Below are positions 44,678 to 53,113 of a stretch of 64,000 nucleotides of DNA, piece after piece; position 1 is the stretch's first letter, and each line of letters begins with the position of its first letter. This DNA is from PGYT01 sp963675055 (GTDB taxonomy: Bacteria; Bacteroidota; Ignavibacteria; Ignavibacteriales; Melioribacteraceae), in assembly GCA_963675055.2 (NCBI GenBank), contig CAXXJE010000002.1:1674001-1738000 (forward strand), in the 5' to 3' direction. A program made the position numbers and the translations under genes. The notes below the pieces were generated by a model that saw only the letters and a list, made by a program, of their open reading frames with translations, did no database searches and was not told where the DNA came from.

Positions 44678-46585
44678 TTATAAAGGCAATGTCACTATAA
44701 ACTCTGCTCCATTATCTTTTTCACTTTCAACCTTGATGTCAGCGCCGATCATTTCCGCAAGTTTTTTGACAATTGATAAACCAAGTCCTGTCGAGTTTTC
44801 TCCGCCGGTTGGACGTGCGGATAATCGCGCGAACTTATTGAACAGTTTTTCCTTGTCCTTATCTGAAAATCCGGGACCCTCATCTTTTACGGAGACTGTT
44901 GCCGATTCCTCTGACTGCTTAATTGTTACATATACATTTTTACCATGAGGTGAAAATTTAACTGCGTTGGAAACAAGGTTATCAACAATCTGTGAAATAA
45001 TTTCCCTGTCATTCATAATCGTCATGTTCTCATCAATAGATTCGAATGCTACATTAATATCTTTCTTTTGTGCATTTTCCATATTCATGAAGACTATTTC
45101 TCTGATGGCTTTAGTGAGCCAGACTTCATCGAATTTAACGGCGACTTTACCCTCTTCAATCCTGTTTATATCAAGCAGGCTGGTTATAATTGAGAACATT
45201 CGCTCTGAGGATGAAACAATATTGTCGGCATATTCTTCTATTTCCTCACGATCCATTTCATGTTCTTCAAAAATGATTTTTCCGAATCCTTTAATTGCAG
45301 CCAGCGGATTCTTAAGGTCGTGTGCGGCAATTCCTAAAAATTCATTCTTCTCTTTGTTCAGTTCAAGAACCTGTAAATAAGCTTTTTGGAGATCATCATT
45401 TGTCTGCTTCAGTTCCTGTGTACGCTCTTTTACTTTATCTTCCAATGTTCTATTGTATTCTTCCAACTGCCTGTTCTGGTTTTCGATCTTTAGAAAACTC
45501 TCCTTCAGTGATTTACTCATCGATAGAAGTGAGTTCCCCAGAACGCCGAGCGAATCTTTCGGCTTGTAATCAATTGTTATGTCGAAGTTTCCTTTGGAAA
45601 TTTCATCAGCCTTGTTTGCAAGTATATGAATTGGTCTACCGATCATTTTGGTGAACAGGACTACTCCCAATCCCGCCAGAATCAGACCGCCGGCAATCCA
45701 CATCAGCATAACCTGCTTCATCCTGCTGACAGGCTTGTACGCTTCGTCTCTGTTCATTTCAGTTATTACAGCCCAATCTATATTCTGCGGGAATGCAAAC
45801 GAGGCAACAATTGTTTCATTGTTCCTTTTAAAGTTGGTAACTCCGGAAGCTCTTGATGATGTGGTCAGCATTTCAACAGCGTCCGAAAGAATTGTATTTT
45901 CTGAACCTGTAACAGCGGGACGGTTAAGAATATAATTTGTGTCGGGATCAACTATATAGATATTACCGGAAGCGAGGAAACTATCGTTCCTTATTCTGTC
46001 TGAAAGCTGCGACAGGTCAAGTACTGCAATAAGATAACCTTTCGGAGCGCCTTCCAGGGAAACAGTTCTGTAAGTGTATGTAACCCACTTATCCGGTTCA
46101 TTCAGGTAACGCGCGTTACCGAATTTCCTTCCGTCTTTCTCCAGATTTGCCAGACCCGGGTAACAGGAAATCATATATGAATCCAGACTATCCTTTGCCG
46201 TTTGTGAGATTGGCTCGCCGGTTTCTTTTTCAATCTTTAATGCCTGTGAATATGTATCATCCGGGTTTTGAAATACAAGACTCGCGGTTAATACTTCATT
46301 GATATCTCTCATTCCGGATACAAGGAGAGATATTTTTTCATTGGATCCGAGGTTATCGTCCTCAATACTGTTCTCAATAATTGCGATTTTTTCATAAGCT
46401 TTTATGAGATAATCATTTATATCATCCGATAAATTATTCGCAGCGTTTGAAAGCTCTTCGTTCACATTATTTGTCAAAGTTTCTTCGGTAATCTCTATCA
46501 TATTGGAACTGATGAGAAGTACCGGGACGATTGATATGACCAGAGCAATTAGGAATAATTTGTGCTGCCATTTTAAGTGTTTCAT
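44678..46585 (-). CDS. Cache-HAMP sensor histidine kinase
   Basis: A 635-residue membrane sensor kinase. The ATG at 46585 (MKHLKWQHKLFLIALVISIV) is preferred to an ATG 96 bases upstream. Order: membrane helix 1 (about 9-27), a periplasmic Cache-type sensor (about 30-270), helix 2 (about 285-307), HAMP (to about 360), a coiled coil, HisKA with the H-box FLGIAAHDLKNPLAAIKGFG, and HATPase with N-box DNLVSNAVKFS and G-boxes DEGPGF and TGLGLSIVKKL. All catalytic motifs are intact. It is divergent from a NarL-type regulator, its likely partner, across 100 bases. Confidence 0.9.
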   Translation of the reverse strand: MKHLKWQHKLFLIALVISIVPVLLISSNMIEITEETLTNNVNEELSNAANNLSDDINDYLIKAYEKIAIIENSIEDDNLGSNEKISLLVSGMRDINEVLTASLVFQNPDDTYSQALKIEKETGEPISQTAKDSLDSYMISCYPGLANLEKDGRKFGNARYLNEPDKWVTYTYRTVSLEGAPKGYLIAVLDLSQLSDRIRNDSFLASGNIYIVDPDTNYILNRPAVTGSENTILSDAVEMLTTSSRASGVTNFKRNNETIVASFAFPQNIDWAVITEMNRDEAYKPVSRMKQVMLMWIAGGLILAGLGVVLFTKMIGRPIHILANKADEISKGNFDITIDYKPKDSLGVLGNSLLSMSKSLKESFLKIENQNRQLEEYNRTLEDKVKERTQELKQTNDDLQKAYLQVLELNKEKNEFLGIAAHDLKNPLAAIKGFGKIIFEEHEMDREEIEEYADNIVSSSERMFSIITSLLDINRIEEGKVAVKFDEVWLTKAIREIVFMNMENAQKKDINVAFESIDENMTIMNDREIISQIVDNLVSNAVKFSPHGKNVYVTIKQSEESATVSVKDEGPGFSDKDKEKLFNKFARLSARPTGGENSTGLGLSIVKKLAEMIGADIKVESEKDNGAEFIVTLPL

Positions 46586-46685
46586 ATTAAGCCCGATATA
46601 AATATAAAATTGAGAGAAGTATGTAAATTTTGGACTAAAATAACTATTTTGCAAGCCACTACTACTTTTATTTACAGGCATTATA

Positions 46686-47318
46686 GTGATAAGAATATTA
46701 ATCGCTGATGATCATCCGGTTTTCAGGGAAGGTGTAAAAAAGATTGTAAACAAGGAAGTTGATTTGGAAGTTACTGCCGAGGTAGAATCCGGCGAGGAAA
46801 TATTCGGCATACTTGATAAGAATGAAACAGACTTGGTTGTCCTTGATGTAGGACTTCCGGGGAGAAGCGGGATTGACCTGATGAGTGATATCAGGAAAAT
46901 AAATCCTAAACTGCCAGTGCTTATATTCAGTATGCATTCAGAAGAGCGTTATGCATTAAGAGCAATAAAAGCAGGCGCCAACGCGTACCTTTCGAAGGAG
47001 GAAAGCTCCGAAAAATTGCTTGAAGCGATTAGAGCGATAAGTACCGGACGTAAATTTATTACTCCGACAATTGCCGAAAAGCTGGCCGATTCCATTGACA
47101 AAAATCTCGACAGACCGGCTCATGAACTGCTTTCCAACAGGGAATTCGAGGTTATGAGACTGATCGCGATGGGGAAATCCGTCCGCGATATTGCTGATAT
47201 GCTTTCAATAAGTATTAATACAGTAAATACTTACAGGATGCGGGTTCTCGACAAAATGGGTTTCGAAAGCAATATGGATCTGGCATATTATGTTATTCAG
47301 AATAAGCTAATCGACTAG
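46686..47318 (+). CDS. NarL/LuxR-family response regulator
   Basis: A 210-residue regulator starting at GTG 46686. The receiver is complete: Asp8/Asp9, phospho-acceptor Asp54 (LVVLDVGLPG), Ser82 and Lys104 (YLSKEES). The C-terminal LuxR-type helix-turn-helix (about 142-205) has LSNREFEVMRLIAMGKSVRD and INTVNTYRMRVLDKMGF. It is a DNA-binding transcription regulator, probably phosphorylated by the divergent Cache-HAMP kinase. Possible targets are the neighbouring surface operon or the receiver-like genes downstream. Confidence 0.9.
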   Translation: MIRILIADDHPVFREGVKKIVNKEVDLEVTAEVESGEEIFGILDKNETDLVVLDVGLPGRSGIDLMSDIRKINPKLPVLIFSMHSEERYALRAIKAGANAYLSKEESSEKLLEAIRAISTGRKFITPTIAEKLADSIDKNLDRPAHELLSNREFEVMRLIAMGKSVRDIADMLSISINTVNTYRMRVLDKMGFESNMDLAYYVIQNKLID

Positions 47319-47466
47319 AAGTTAAAATTCCAATCTCATTACAATATCGTTTGTAGTATATTCTGCTACAACCGTCCGTAATCTATGCTACACAACAATC
47401 ATTCCGAGTGTGATTTATCCATCCCGCCGTTTCCGATATCTTGCCTTTAGAAAATAGAGGTTGTAA

Positions 47467-47952
47467 GTGAATCAAGAAACGTTAACGGGAAATACCCATC
47501 CATATTTGAAAGAGAAGATATTAATGACTGTACCCGCACACCAGAATCCAGGGCTCTGCATTATTAATGACAGCGAAATTATAAGGGAAGGATTATTCTC
47601 TTTGCTTCGCAAATTACCTAATGTAGATAATATAGACATTTTCAATCGAGATAAACTCTCAAACCGTGATATGACTAAAAACTATGATGTTATAATCACC
47701 GATGTGGAATTTCAGGGAAAAATAGATTTGGAGTATATAAAATCACTTCGTAATGAATATCCCAGCGCTAAATTAATAGTTTATACAAATTTTAATAACC
47801 ACGAATACAGAAATATGACAATTCACACAGGGGCTGATTTCTTCCTGTTTATGGAAGATAAATATAATCTTCTGGAACACCTTGTTACCGGGATTGTCAG
47901 TCAGATTCGCTTTAAACAAAACGGGAAAAACGATAAGCCCGGATTAAGTTAA
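47467..47952 (+). CDS. Stand-alone receiver-like domain protein, degenerate (B)
   Basis: A 161-residue protein with a receiver-like fold and no output domain. With the start at GTG 47467 (AGAGG upstream), Asp35 (with Asn34), the phospho-acceptor Asp79 (VIITDVEF) and Thr107 (IVYTNFNN) are kept, but the conserved Lys is replaced by Met129 (FFLFMED). An ATG at 47524 with AGAGAAG upstream is an equally good start and would drop 19 residues. It shares the NHEYRNMTIHTGADFFLF stretch with the two other small receivers (36998 and 47972). Twenty bases before the next such gene, so probably one operon. Confidence 0.65.
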   Translation: MNQETLTGNTHPYLKEKILMTVPAHQNPGLCIINDSEIIREGLFSLLRKLPNVDNIDIFNRDKLSNRDMTKNYDVIITDVEFQGKIDLEYIKSLRNEYPSAKLIVYTNFNNHEYRNMTIHTGADFFLFMEDKYNLLEHLVTGIVSQIRFKQNGKNDKPGLS

Positions 47953-47971
47953 TATCTCTGAGATCACTTTT

Positions 47972-48367
47972 ATGCAGGAAGACAAATCGAAAATTAAAAT
48001 TCTTGTATATGATGATTACAATAAATTAAAATCTTTGATTCAGGATTTTTCAGATTCAGTTGATATAGAGAACGTTGAAGATAAAGCCAATTTAAATGAC
48101 AGTTTTAGCTCAGAGGTACAAAAAGTAGATGTGGTTGTGTTCGACTCTGCCGATAATTTCTCTTTTGACTGGCAGGATGCAGCAAAGATAAAAGAAGTGA
48201 ATCCCGGAGCTAAAACTATAATGTTTACATCCATGAAAAATCGAAAATTCCGCAGGCATTACTTATCCAGAGGAGTTGACTACTTCATGTTCAAGGAAAC
48301 GGAAGGAAGTTTACTGAAGAGCATTGTTAAACAAATTCACACTTCTAAAACCAGGCGGAAAATATAA
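47972..48367 (+). CDS. Stand-alone receiver domain protein (C)
   Basis: A 131-residue receiver-only protein. Unlike its two relatives it keeps all receiver residues: Asp14/Asp15 (LVYDDYN), Asp58 (VVVFDSAD), Thr86 (IMFTSMKN) and Lys108 (YFMFKET), so it could be phosphorylated. It shares NRKFRRHYLSRGVDYFMFKE with the protein at 36998. Without an output domain it may act as a phosphate sink, a shuttle or a protein-binding switch, as CheY and Spo0F do. It lies downstream of receiver B and two genes from the NarL-type regulator. Confidence 0.7.
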   Translation: MQEDKSKIKILVYDDYNKLKSLIQDFSDSVDIENVEDKANLNDSFSSEVQKVDVVVFDSADNFSFDWQDAAKIKEVNPGAKTIMFTSMKNRKFRRHYLSRGVDYFMFKETEGSLLKSIVKQIHTSKTRRKI

Positions 48368-48452
48368 ATCAATCCGCTTCAACAGGTTAAGCTTTATATT
48401 CAATTTCATATTTGGCATATTGCGGCACTAAATTAATTCAAAACGGGAATTT

Positions 48453-49082
48453 ATGTATAAGCGATTATTGTTCCTGCTGCTGATTGTTTTGGCAGGATGT
48501 TCACAAAAGCCGGTAAATCTTTCTGTGGCTAAAAAGGCTGTGATGGAATACTATGAATCCGGAAGGTATGATGCTGAACTAAATAAAATAGTTGAGGAAA
48601 TTGAAGCTGATTTAATGAGTCACGAACCCGGGTCTAAAGATCTGGTGGTGTTCGACGTGGACGAAACATCATTATCAAATTATGATTATATAAAGGGTAT
48701 TGATTTCGGATATGACAAAGAGCATTGGAACCAATACATGCTGGAATCGTCTGCCAGACCCATTAAACCGGTGCTTGAATTGTATAAGTGGCTTATCTCG
48801 AATGATATCCATACTGTATTTCTCACCGGACGTGTACAATCGACTTATGAGGCAACAAAGAGAAATTTGATTGAAAGCGGTTTTGCCGGGTTTGATACTT
48901 TGATTTGCAGAAGTCATGAAAACGAAAATCTGCCTGCTGATATTTACAAGTCGCATGAAAGAGCCGGGCTTACAAAAAAAGGTTATCGGATAATTGCAAC
49001 GATTGGTGATCTGCATAGTGATCTGGAGGGAGAAAATACCGGACGGAAATATAAACTGCCTAATTATTTGTACAGTTTTTAA
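48453..49082 (+). CDS. HAD-type acid phosphatase lipoprotein
   Basis: A 209-residue predicted lipoprotein (lipobox LAGC, MYKRLLFLLLIVLAGC) of the HAD acid phosphatase group (class B or e(P4)-like). HAD motifs are VVFDVDETSLS (nucleophile Asp and acid/base Asp), TVFLTGR (motif II), a Lys in GLTKKGY, and IGDLHSDLEG (motif IV). It would dephosphorylate nucleotides or other organic phosphates outside the cytoplasm. The product is slightly shorter than the e(P4) proteins. Stands alone, with the start 85 bases after receiver C. Confidence 0.85.
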   Translation: MYKRLLFLLLIVLAGCSQKPVNLSVAKKAVMEYYESGRYDAELNKIVEEIEADLMSHEPGSKDLVVFDVDETSLSNYDYIKGIDFGYDKEHWNQYMLESSARPIKPVLELYKWLISNDIHTVFLTGRVQSTYEATKRNLIESGFAGFDTLICRSHENENLPADIYKSHERAGLTKKGYRIIATIGDLHSDLEGENTGRKYKLPNYLYSF

Positions 49083-49145
49083 ACATTTTATGTAACTATT
49101 CATTATTACGGGGAGTCTAATCTTTGAAATAAAACGGGGATATTA

Positions 49146-50360
49146 ATGAAGTTATTTAGACTATTGATACTACTTCTTTTCATCATTTCACCTATTCTTC
49201 TCCTGGCACAGGACGACTCGACAAAAACTAAAAAGAAAAAATTTCCGAAGGGACTGGATATTGAATTGTTTAGTCTGCCCGATTCAACTGATGAGGACTT
49301 CGACTGCAACTATAGCAGTCTTGATCTGGCAGTTAACAACAATGGTATCAGTTTCGGAAACTCTCCCAGGTTTAACGGACTCAGATTAAACGGAAGGGAT
49401 TGCGGACTGGAAATTGTTAATGGTATTAACATAACTTTCTGGCGTCCTTATGAGTACAGTTTAAGCGGAAACGTCAACGGAATATCACTTGGGTTGTTCC
49501 CGGCTGCGGAGAACCTGAACGGTATTAACTTTGGACTAGCGGGAGTATTAACAACAAATAACACCAACGGAGTGAATTTCGGCGGATTGGCTGTTGTTGC
49601 TCAGAATAATATCAACGGAATAAATATTGGCGGATTAGCTGCTGTTGCCGAAGGTAAGATTAGCGGAGTTAATATTGGAGGACTCGCAGTCGTAGCTCAG
49701 GATAAAATGCTTGGGGTTACATTTGGTGGTATGGCAGTTGTCTCGCAGGAAAATATAGTCGGTATAACCATGGGCGGATTCGCTGTTGTCAGCCAGGAGA
49801 ATATGCTTGGTATTCATTTGTCCGGAATAGCCAATGTTGCTCAGGGGAGAATGGCAGGAGTGAATTTCGCCGGACTCGCGAATGTTACTCAGGGCAAAAT
49901 GCAGGGTGTCAATATTGCCGGATTGGCAAATGTTTCTGAGGATGCAATTTTCGGATTAAATATCGGCGGCATTGCAATTGTCAGTCAATCCGTAGTTCGC
50001 GGTTTAAATATCGGTGGGCTGGCTATAGTCGGCGATGAATACGGAATTTACGGACTTAGCGTTACACTTGGCAAACTCGTTGGAGGTGAGAGAATCGCCG
50101 GATTGAATATTGCCGGATATAAGATAGAGACTGATTACTTGCAGGGTTTCAGCACAGCCGTTGGATGGATTGAAGCCGAGACACTTCGGGGCATCGGTAT
50201 TTCTATATTTAACGAGATATCCGATAAGCAGAGAGGAATAACTATCGGGCTGCTAAATTACGCGACAAACTTGAAAGGGATGCAGTTCGGGCTGTTGAAT
50301 ATAGCGGAAAATAATCCGGACGGATTCAAGTATCTTCCATTCGTGAACGCACATTTCTAA
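49146..50360 (+). CDS. Exported protein with 16-residue tandem repeats (LA_2272-like)
   Basis: A 404-residue protein with a signal peptide (ISPILLLAQ). From about residue 141 to 300 there are ten tandem 16-residue repeats of the form N-G-[VI]-N-[FI]-G-G-L-A-V-V-A-Q-x-x-[IM], with looser copies before (from about 109) and after (to about 395). This Gly/hydrophobic periodicity suggests a beta-solenoid, as in the surface repeat proteins annotated LA_2272-like. At DNA level the repeat unit is 48 bases, about 49566-50045. The role is unknown; a surface or ice/ligand-binding scaffold is speculation. A bidirectional terminator follows. Confidence 0.75.
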   Translation: MKLFRLLILLLFIISPILLLAQDDSTKTKKKKFPKGLDIELFSLPDSTDEDFDCNYSSLDLAVNNNGISFGNSPRFNGLRLNGRDCGLEIVNGINITFWRPYEYSLSGNVNGISLGLFPAAENLNGINFGLAGVLTTNNTNGVNFGGLAVVAQNNINGINIGGLAAVAEGKISGVNIGGLAVVAQDKMLGVTFGGMAVVSQENIVGITMGGFAVVSQENMLGIHLSGIANVAQGRMAGVNFAGLANVTQGKMQGVNIAGLANVSEDAIFGLNIGGIAIVSQSVVRGLNIGGLAIVGDEYGIYGLSVTLGKLVGGERIAGLNIAGYKIETDYLQGFSTAVGWIEAETLRGIGISIFNEISDKQRGITIGLLNYATNLKGMQFGLLNIAENNPDGFKYLPFVNAHF

Positions 50361-50361
50361 A

Positions 50362-50389
50362 ATTAAGGGAAGTTAATTCTTCCCTTAAT
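50362..50389. terminator. Bidirectional hairpin terminator
   Basis: ATTAAGGGAAG (50362-50372) pairs perfectly with CTTCCCTTAAT (50379-50389) around a six-base loop. It separates the convergent genes at 49146 and 50385 and covers the stop codon of the latter. Confidence 0.7.
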
Positions 50390-51092
50390 CGCTTTCATCC
50401 TTTATAAAAAACTCGTCAGGTATTCCCTGGTTTAGCAGATAGTTGCTATATCGGATTGTAACGGTACCAGATATCGATTTACTGCTGCTTCTATTAACAT
50501 CATTCGGCGTATCCGGGTCCGAAGGCATTCTCATAGGCATCTTAAAACCTTTTACATCGAAAGTAAATATCGCTTTATGCGGGAGAGGAATATCATCCGG
50601 CTGATCATATTGCAGCTCGATCGTAACAGTTCCCATTTTCTTTGTTGTTGATTCTATTTTTCTGACAATTTGATGTGCGGGATCAATCCATAGTGTTGAC
50701 AGAATCACTTCGGAAGTATCGTTATTCGGGATTACTTTTATGACTCCAACAGGATTCCCGTCAATCGATTCAGAACGCATATATATGGAAGTGTAATCCA
50801 TATTAAAAAGTTTTGTTGGGATGAAACTCATACCCTGTCGGGGAAGAAGGGCAAACCCATCGCTATCGAGTTTTATCTTGTTAGGCTGTTTAAATATAAT
50901 ATGGGCTTGTGTTTCCGGTACCTGAAGGAAGTTTACATCTACTGTAATCTTCGCATCAACCTGATAGTCATCAATAGAATCGAATCGTTCTTTTACAGAA
51001 TCAATCAGACTATCGGGATCACTGCCCTGCGCAACTATGTTTCCGGCCAAACTAATACATAAAAGTAGTATTGTGATTATCCAGCGTTTCAT
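50385..51092 (-). CDS. LolA-like outer membrane lipoprotein-sorting-type protein
   Basis: A 235-residue exported protein (signal peptide to about residue 22, NIVAQ) with the LolA/RseB-type half-barrel: SIDDYQVDAKITVDVNFLQV, AHIIFKQPNKIKLDSDG, then STLWIDPAHQIVRKIEST and a late IRYSNYLLNQGIPDEFF. Such proteins bind lipid chains in the periplasm. It lies eight bases downstream of an ABC-2 permease gene, so it probably works with that exporter, perhaps carrying its product or sensing it. True LolA function is not implied. Confidence 0.75.
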   Translation of the reverse strand: MKRWIITILLLCISLAGNIVAQGSDPDSLIDSVKERFDSIDDYQVDAKITVDVNFLQVPETQAHIIFKQPNKIKLDSDGFALLPRQGMSFIPTKLFNMDYTSIYMRSESIDGNPVGVIKVIPNNDTSEVILSTLWIDPAHQIVRKIESTTKKMGTVTIELQYDQPDDIPLPHKAIFTFDVKGFKMPMRMPSDPDTPNDVNRSSSKSISGTVTIRYSNYLLNQGIPDEFFIKDESD

Positions 51093-51100
51093 CTAATCAC

Positions 51101-51937
51101 CTATGATAAAATATCTTTTCTGGAAAATATGAGTAATGTCAATCCGTAAAATCCTGCAATGTGAGCAATTAAAACTCCCGCAGAAGCGAGTACATGTCCT
51201 ATGTCAACGGGATCTTTGAAAAACAACATCCATCCGTTTATATGGGTAATAAACAGGTATGGACGAATCTGCCTGAGTATTTCGATGTTAATTGTTGATA
51301 GTACGAGCATGATAATTAAAACTGCCATCGTAGCAACTATCGGACCAATCGCGTTCTCCACGAGGGATGAAAATAGAAAGGAGAGTGACAAGACTACACT
51401 CATGCTCAGTACGGCAAATCCGTACGCGGCAAAAAAGCGCCAGAGCACATCATTGGAAGCGAATATTATTATTTTACTGCCGAGGACAAGAAGTTCTCCC
51501 GTACCGAACAGCATCATGCTTCCGAATAGACTTATTGCCATTAGAAAACCAAGCAGGAGGTTTGTATAAATTAAACCGGCAATAAACTTTCCGTTGATTA
51601 TCTGAGTCCGGGAAACCGGTCTTGTAATGAGCAGCCTGTAAGTTCCCGCAGTTGCCTCACCCGCAAGCAGATCGCCGCCGACAAGTACGATTAAAAACGG
51701 GATATGAATTATCAATGCCTGCAGAATGAAATGGGCAATAAGGTAGCCGTTAACCAGTGTTCCGACGAACTCGAAAGATTCCCTGATGCTCTGCATTGCA
51801 AAATCCATGTAACTTTCGCCGGTCAGGTAAATCGCAAACTGTATTACGGGAATCAATACAGCAATTGCGAGGAATCCGATGTAGGTGCGCCATTTCCTGA
51901 AAACCTTTAGGAGTTCTATTCTCACAATTGTACTCAT
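51101..51937 (-). CDS. ABC-2-type transporter permease
   Basis: A 278-residue membrane subunit with six helices. The N-terminal cytoplasmic MSTIVRIELLKVFRKWRTYIG is typical of ABC-2 exporters, as is GGDLLAGEATAGTYRLLITRPVSR between helices 2 and 3. The start codon overlaps the stop of the ATPase gene by four bases, so they are translationally coupled. The substrate is unknown. Confidence 0.85.
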   Translation of the reverse strand: MSTIVRIELLKVFRKWRTYIGFLAIAVLIPVIQFAIYLTGESYMDFAMQSIRESFEFVGTLVNGYLIAHFILQALIIHIPFLIVLVGGDLLAGEATAGTYRLLITRPVSRTQIINGKFIAGLIYTNLLLGFLMAISLFGSMMLFGTGELLVLGSKIIIFASNDVLWRFFAAYGFAVLSMSVVLSLSFLFSSLVENAIGPIVATMAVLIIMLVLSTINIEILRQIRPYLFITHINGWMLFFKDPVDIGHVLASAGVLIAHIAGFYGLTLLIFSRKDILS

Positions 51938-52857
51938 TCTTCGTTCTCCCCGGTAATGTTCAGGAAGTAATCCTCGAGCGAACGGGTAGGTGCTATCGAA
52001 CTTACTTTAATATCATTATCAACCAGGAACTTATTCACATCGGCTATTTCATTTTTATCAAGTACCATGACAAATTTCCCGTAGCGGGAATCGCGTATAT
52101 GCTTGTCCCAGCCCGTTAAAGACGTAACATGAGTGGCTTTCTCCAAATCATCCAGTTCGAATTCAACTGTCATCATATCCGAATCCAATAATTCTTCCAC
52201 AGTCCCTTCTACTATCGTTTTGCCCTTGTTGATGATTATCATCCTCGATGCGATAAGCTCAACTTCTTTTAATATATGCGAAGACAATAGTATTGTTTTT
52301 CCGAGATCTTTACTAAGATGAATTATCAATTCCCGTATTTCCTTGATACCCTGCGGATCAAGTCCGGTTGTCGGTTCGTCCAGAATAATCAATTCGGGGT
52401 CATGAAGAAGCGCCTGTGCAAGTCCGAGTCTTTGCTTCATGCCATGAGAAAACGTTTTCACTTTGCTGCGGTGGCGCTTATGCAGCCCTACCATTTCCAG
52501 AATTTCCAGAATTCTTTTTTTTGATACATCAGTCCGGGAAAGCCTCCCGAGAATTTCGAGATTCTTGTATGCCGACAGGAACAGGTAGAAGTCCGGTTTC
52601 TCAACAATGGCGCCGATGTTTTTCAAAATATCGATGCGATCTTTTTTAAGAGACTTGCCGAATAATCTTATATCGCCTTGTGTTGGCTTAATTAGTGACA
52701 GAAGCATTCGAATTGTTGTGCTCTTGCCTGCACCGTTCGGTCCGAGAAAACCGAATACATCCCCTTTGTAGACGTTTAATTCAAGATTATCGACAGCGGT
52801 AATATCTTTGAAGCGCTTGGTTAATCCCGTTACTTCGATTATTTTCTGATCTGACAA
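51934..52857 (-). CDS. ABC transporter ATP-binding protein
   Basis: A 307-residue ABC ATPase. Walker A is GPNGAGKST, the Q-loop lies near GAIVEKP, the signature reads FSHGMKQRLGLA, Walker B is ELIILDEPTTGLD, and the switch His is in LLSSHI. A C-terminal extension of about 90 residues (from DDLEKATHV) is usual in exporters paired with ABC-2 permeases. First gene of a three-gene operon with the permease and the LolA-like protein. Confidence 0.92.
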   Translation of the reverse strand: MSDQKIIEVTGLTKRFKDITAVDNLELNVYKGDVFGFLGPNGAGKSTTIRMLLSLIKPTQGDIRLFGKSLKKDRIDILKNIGAIVEKPDFYLFLSAYKNLEILGRLSRTDVSKKRILEILEMVGLHKRHRSKVKTFSHGMKQRLGLAQALLHDPELIILDEPTTGLDPQGIKEIRELIIHLSKDLGKTILLSSHILKEVELIASRMIIINKGKTIVEGTVEELLDSDMMTVEFELDDLEKATHVTSLTGWDKHIRDSRYGKFVMVLDKNEIADVNKFLVDNDIKVSSIAPTRSLEDYFLNITGENEE

Positions 52858-53113
52858 ATTTATATCCGGTTAATAGTGTCTTGAATATTTGAGAGAACTG
52901 CCGGCAGTTGACGGTATCAAATCATATGATTTTAGGTATAATAACAATAATGAATCCCACATATGAAATTAGTAAAAAGACTTATAATTAATCAGGAATG
53001 TTTTGTCAAAAAAATGAATGCTATTAGTCATGATTGTAATTCTGAACTTAATAAGCATTTTATTCAATCAGGGCAATAATGATTGCTAAATATAAAAATG
53101 AGCTGAAGAAAAT

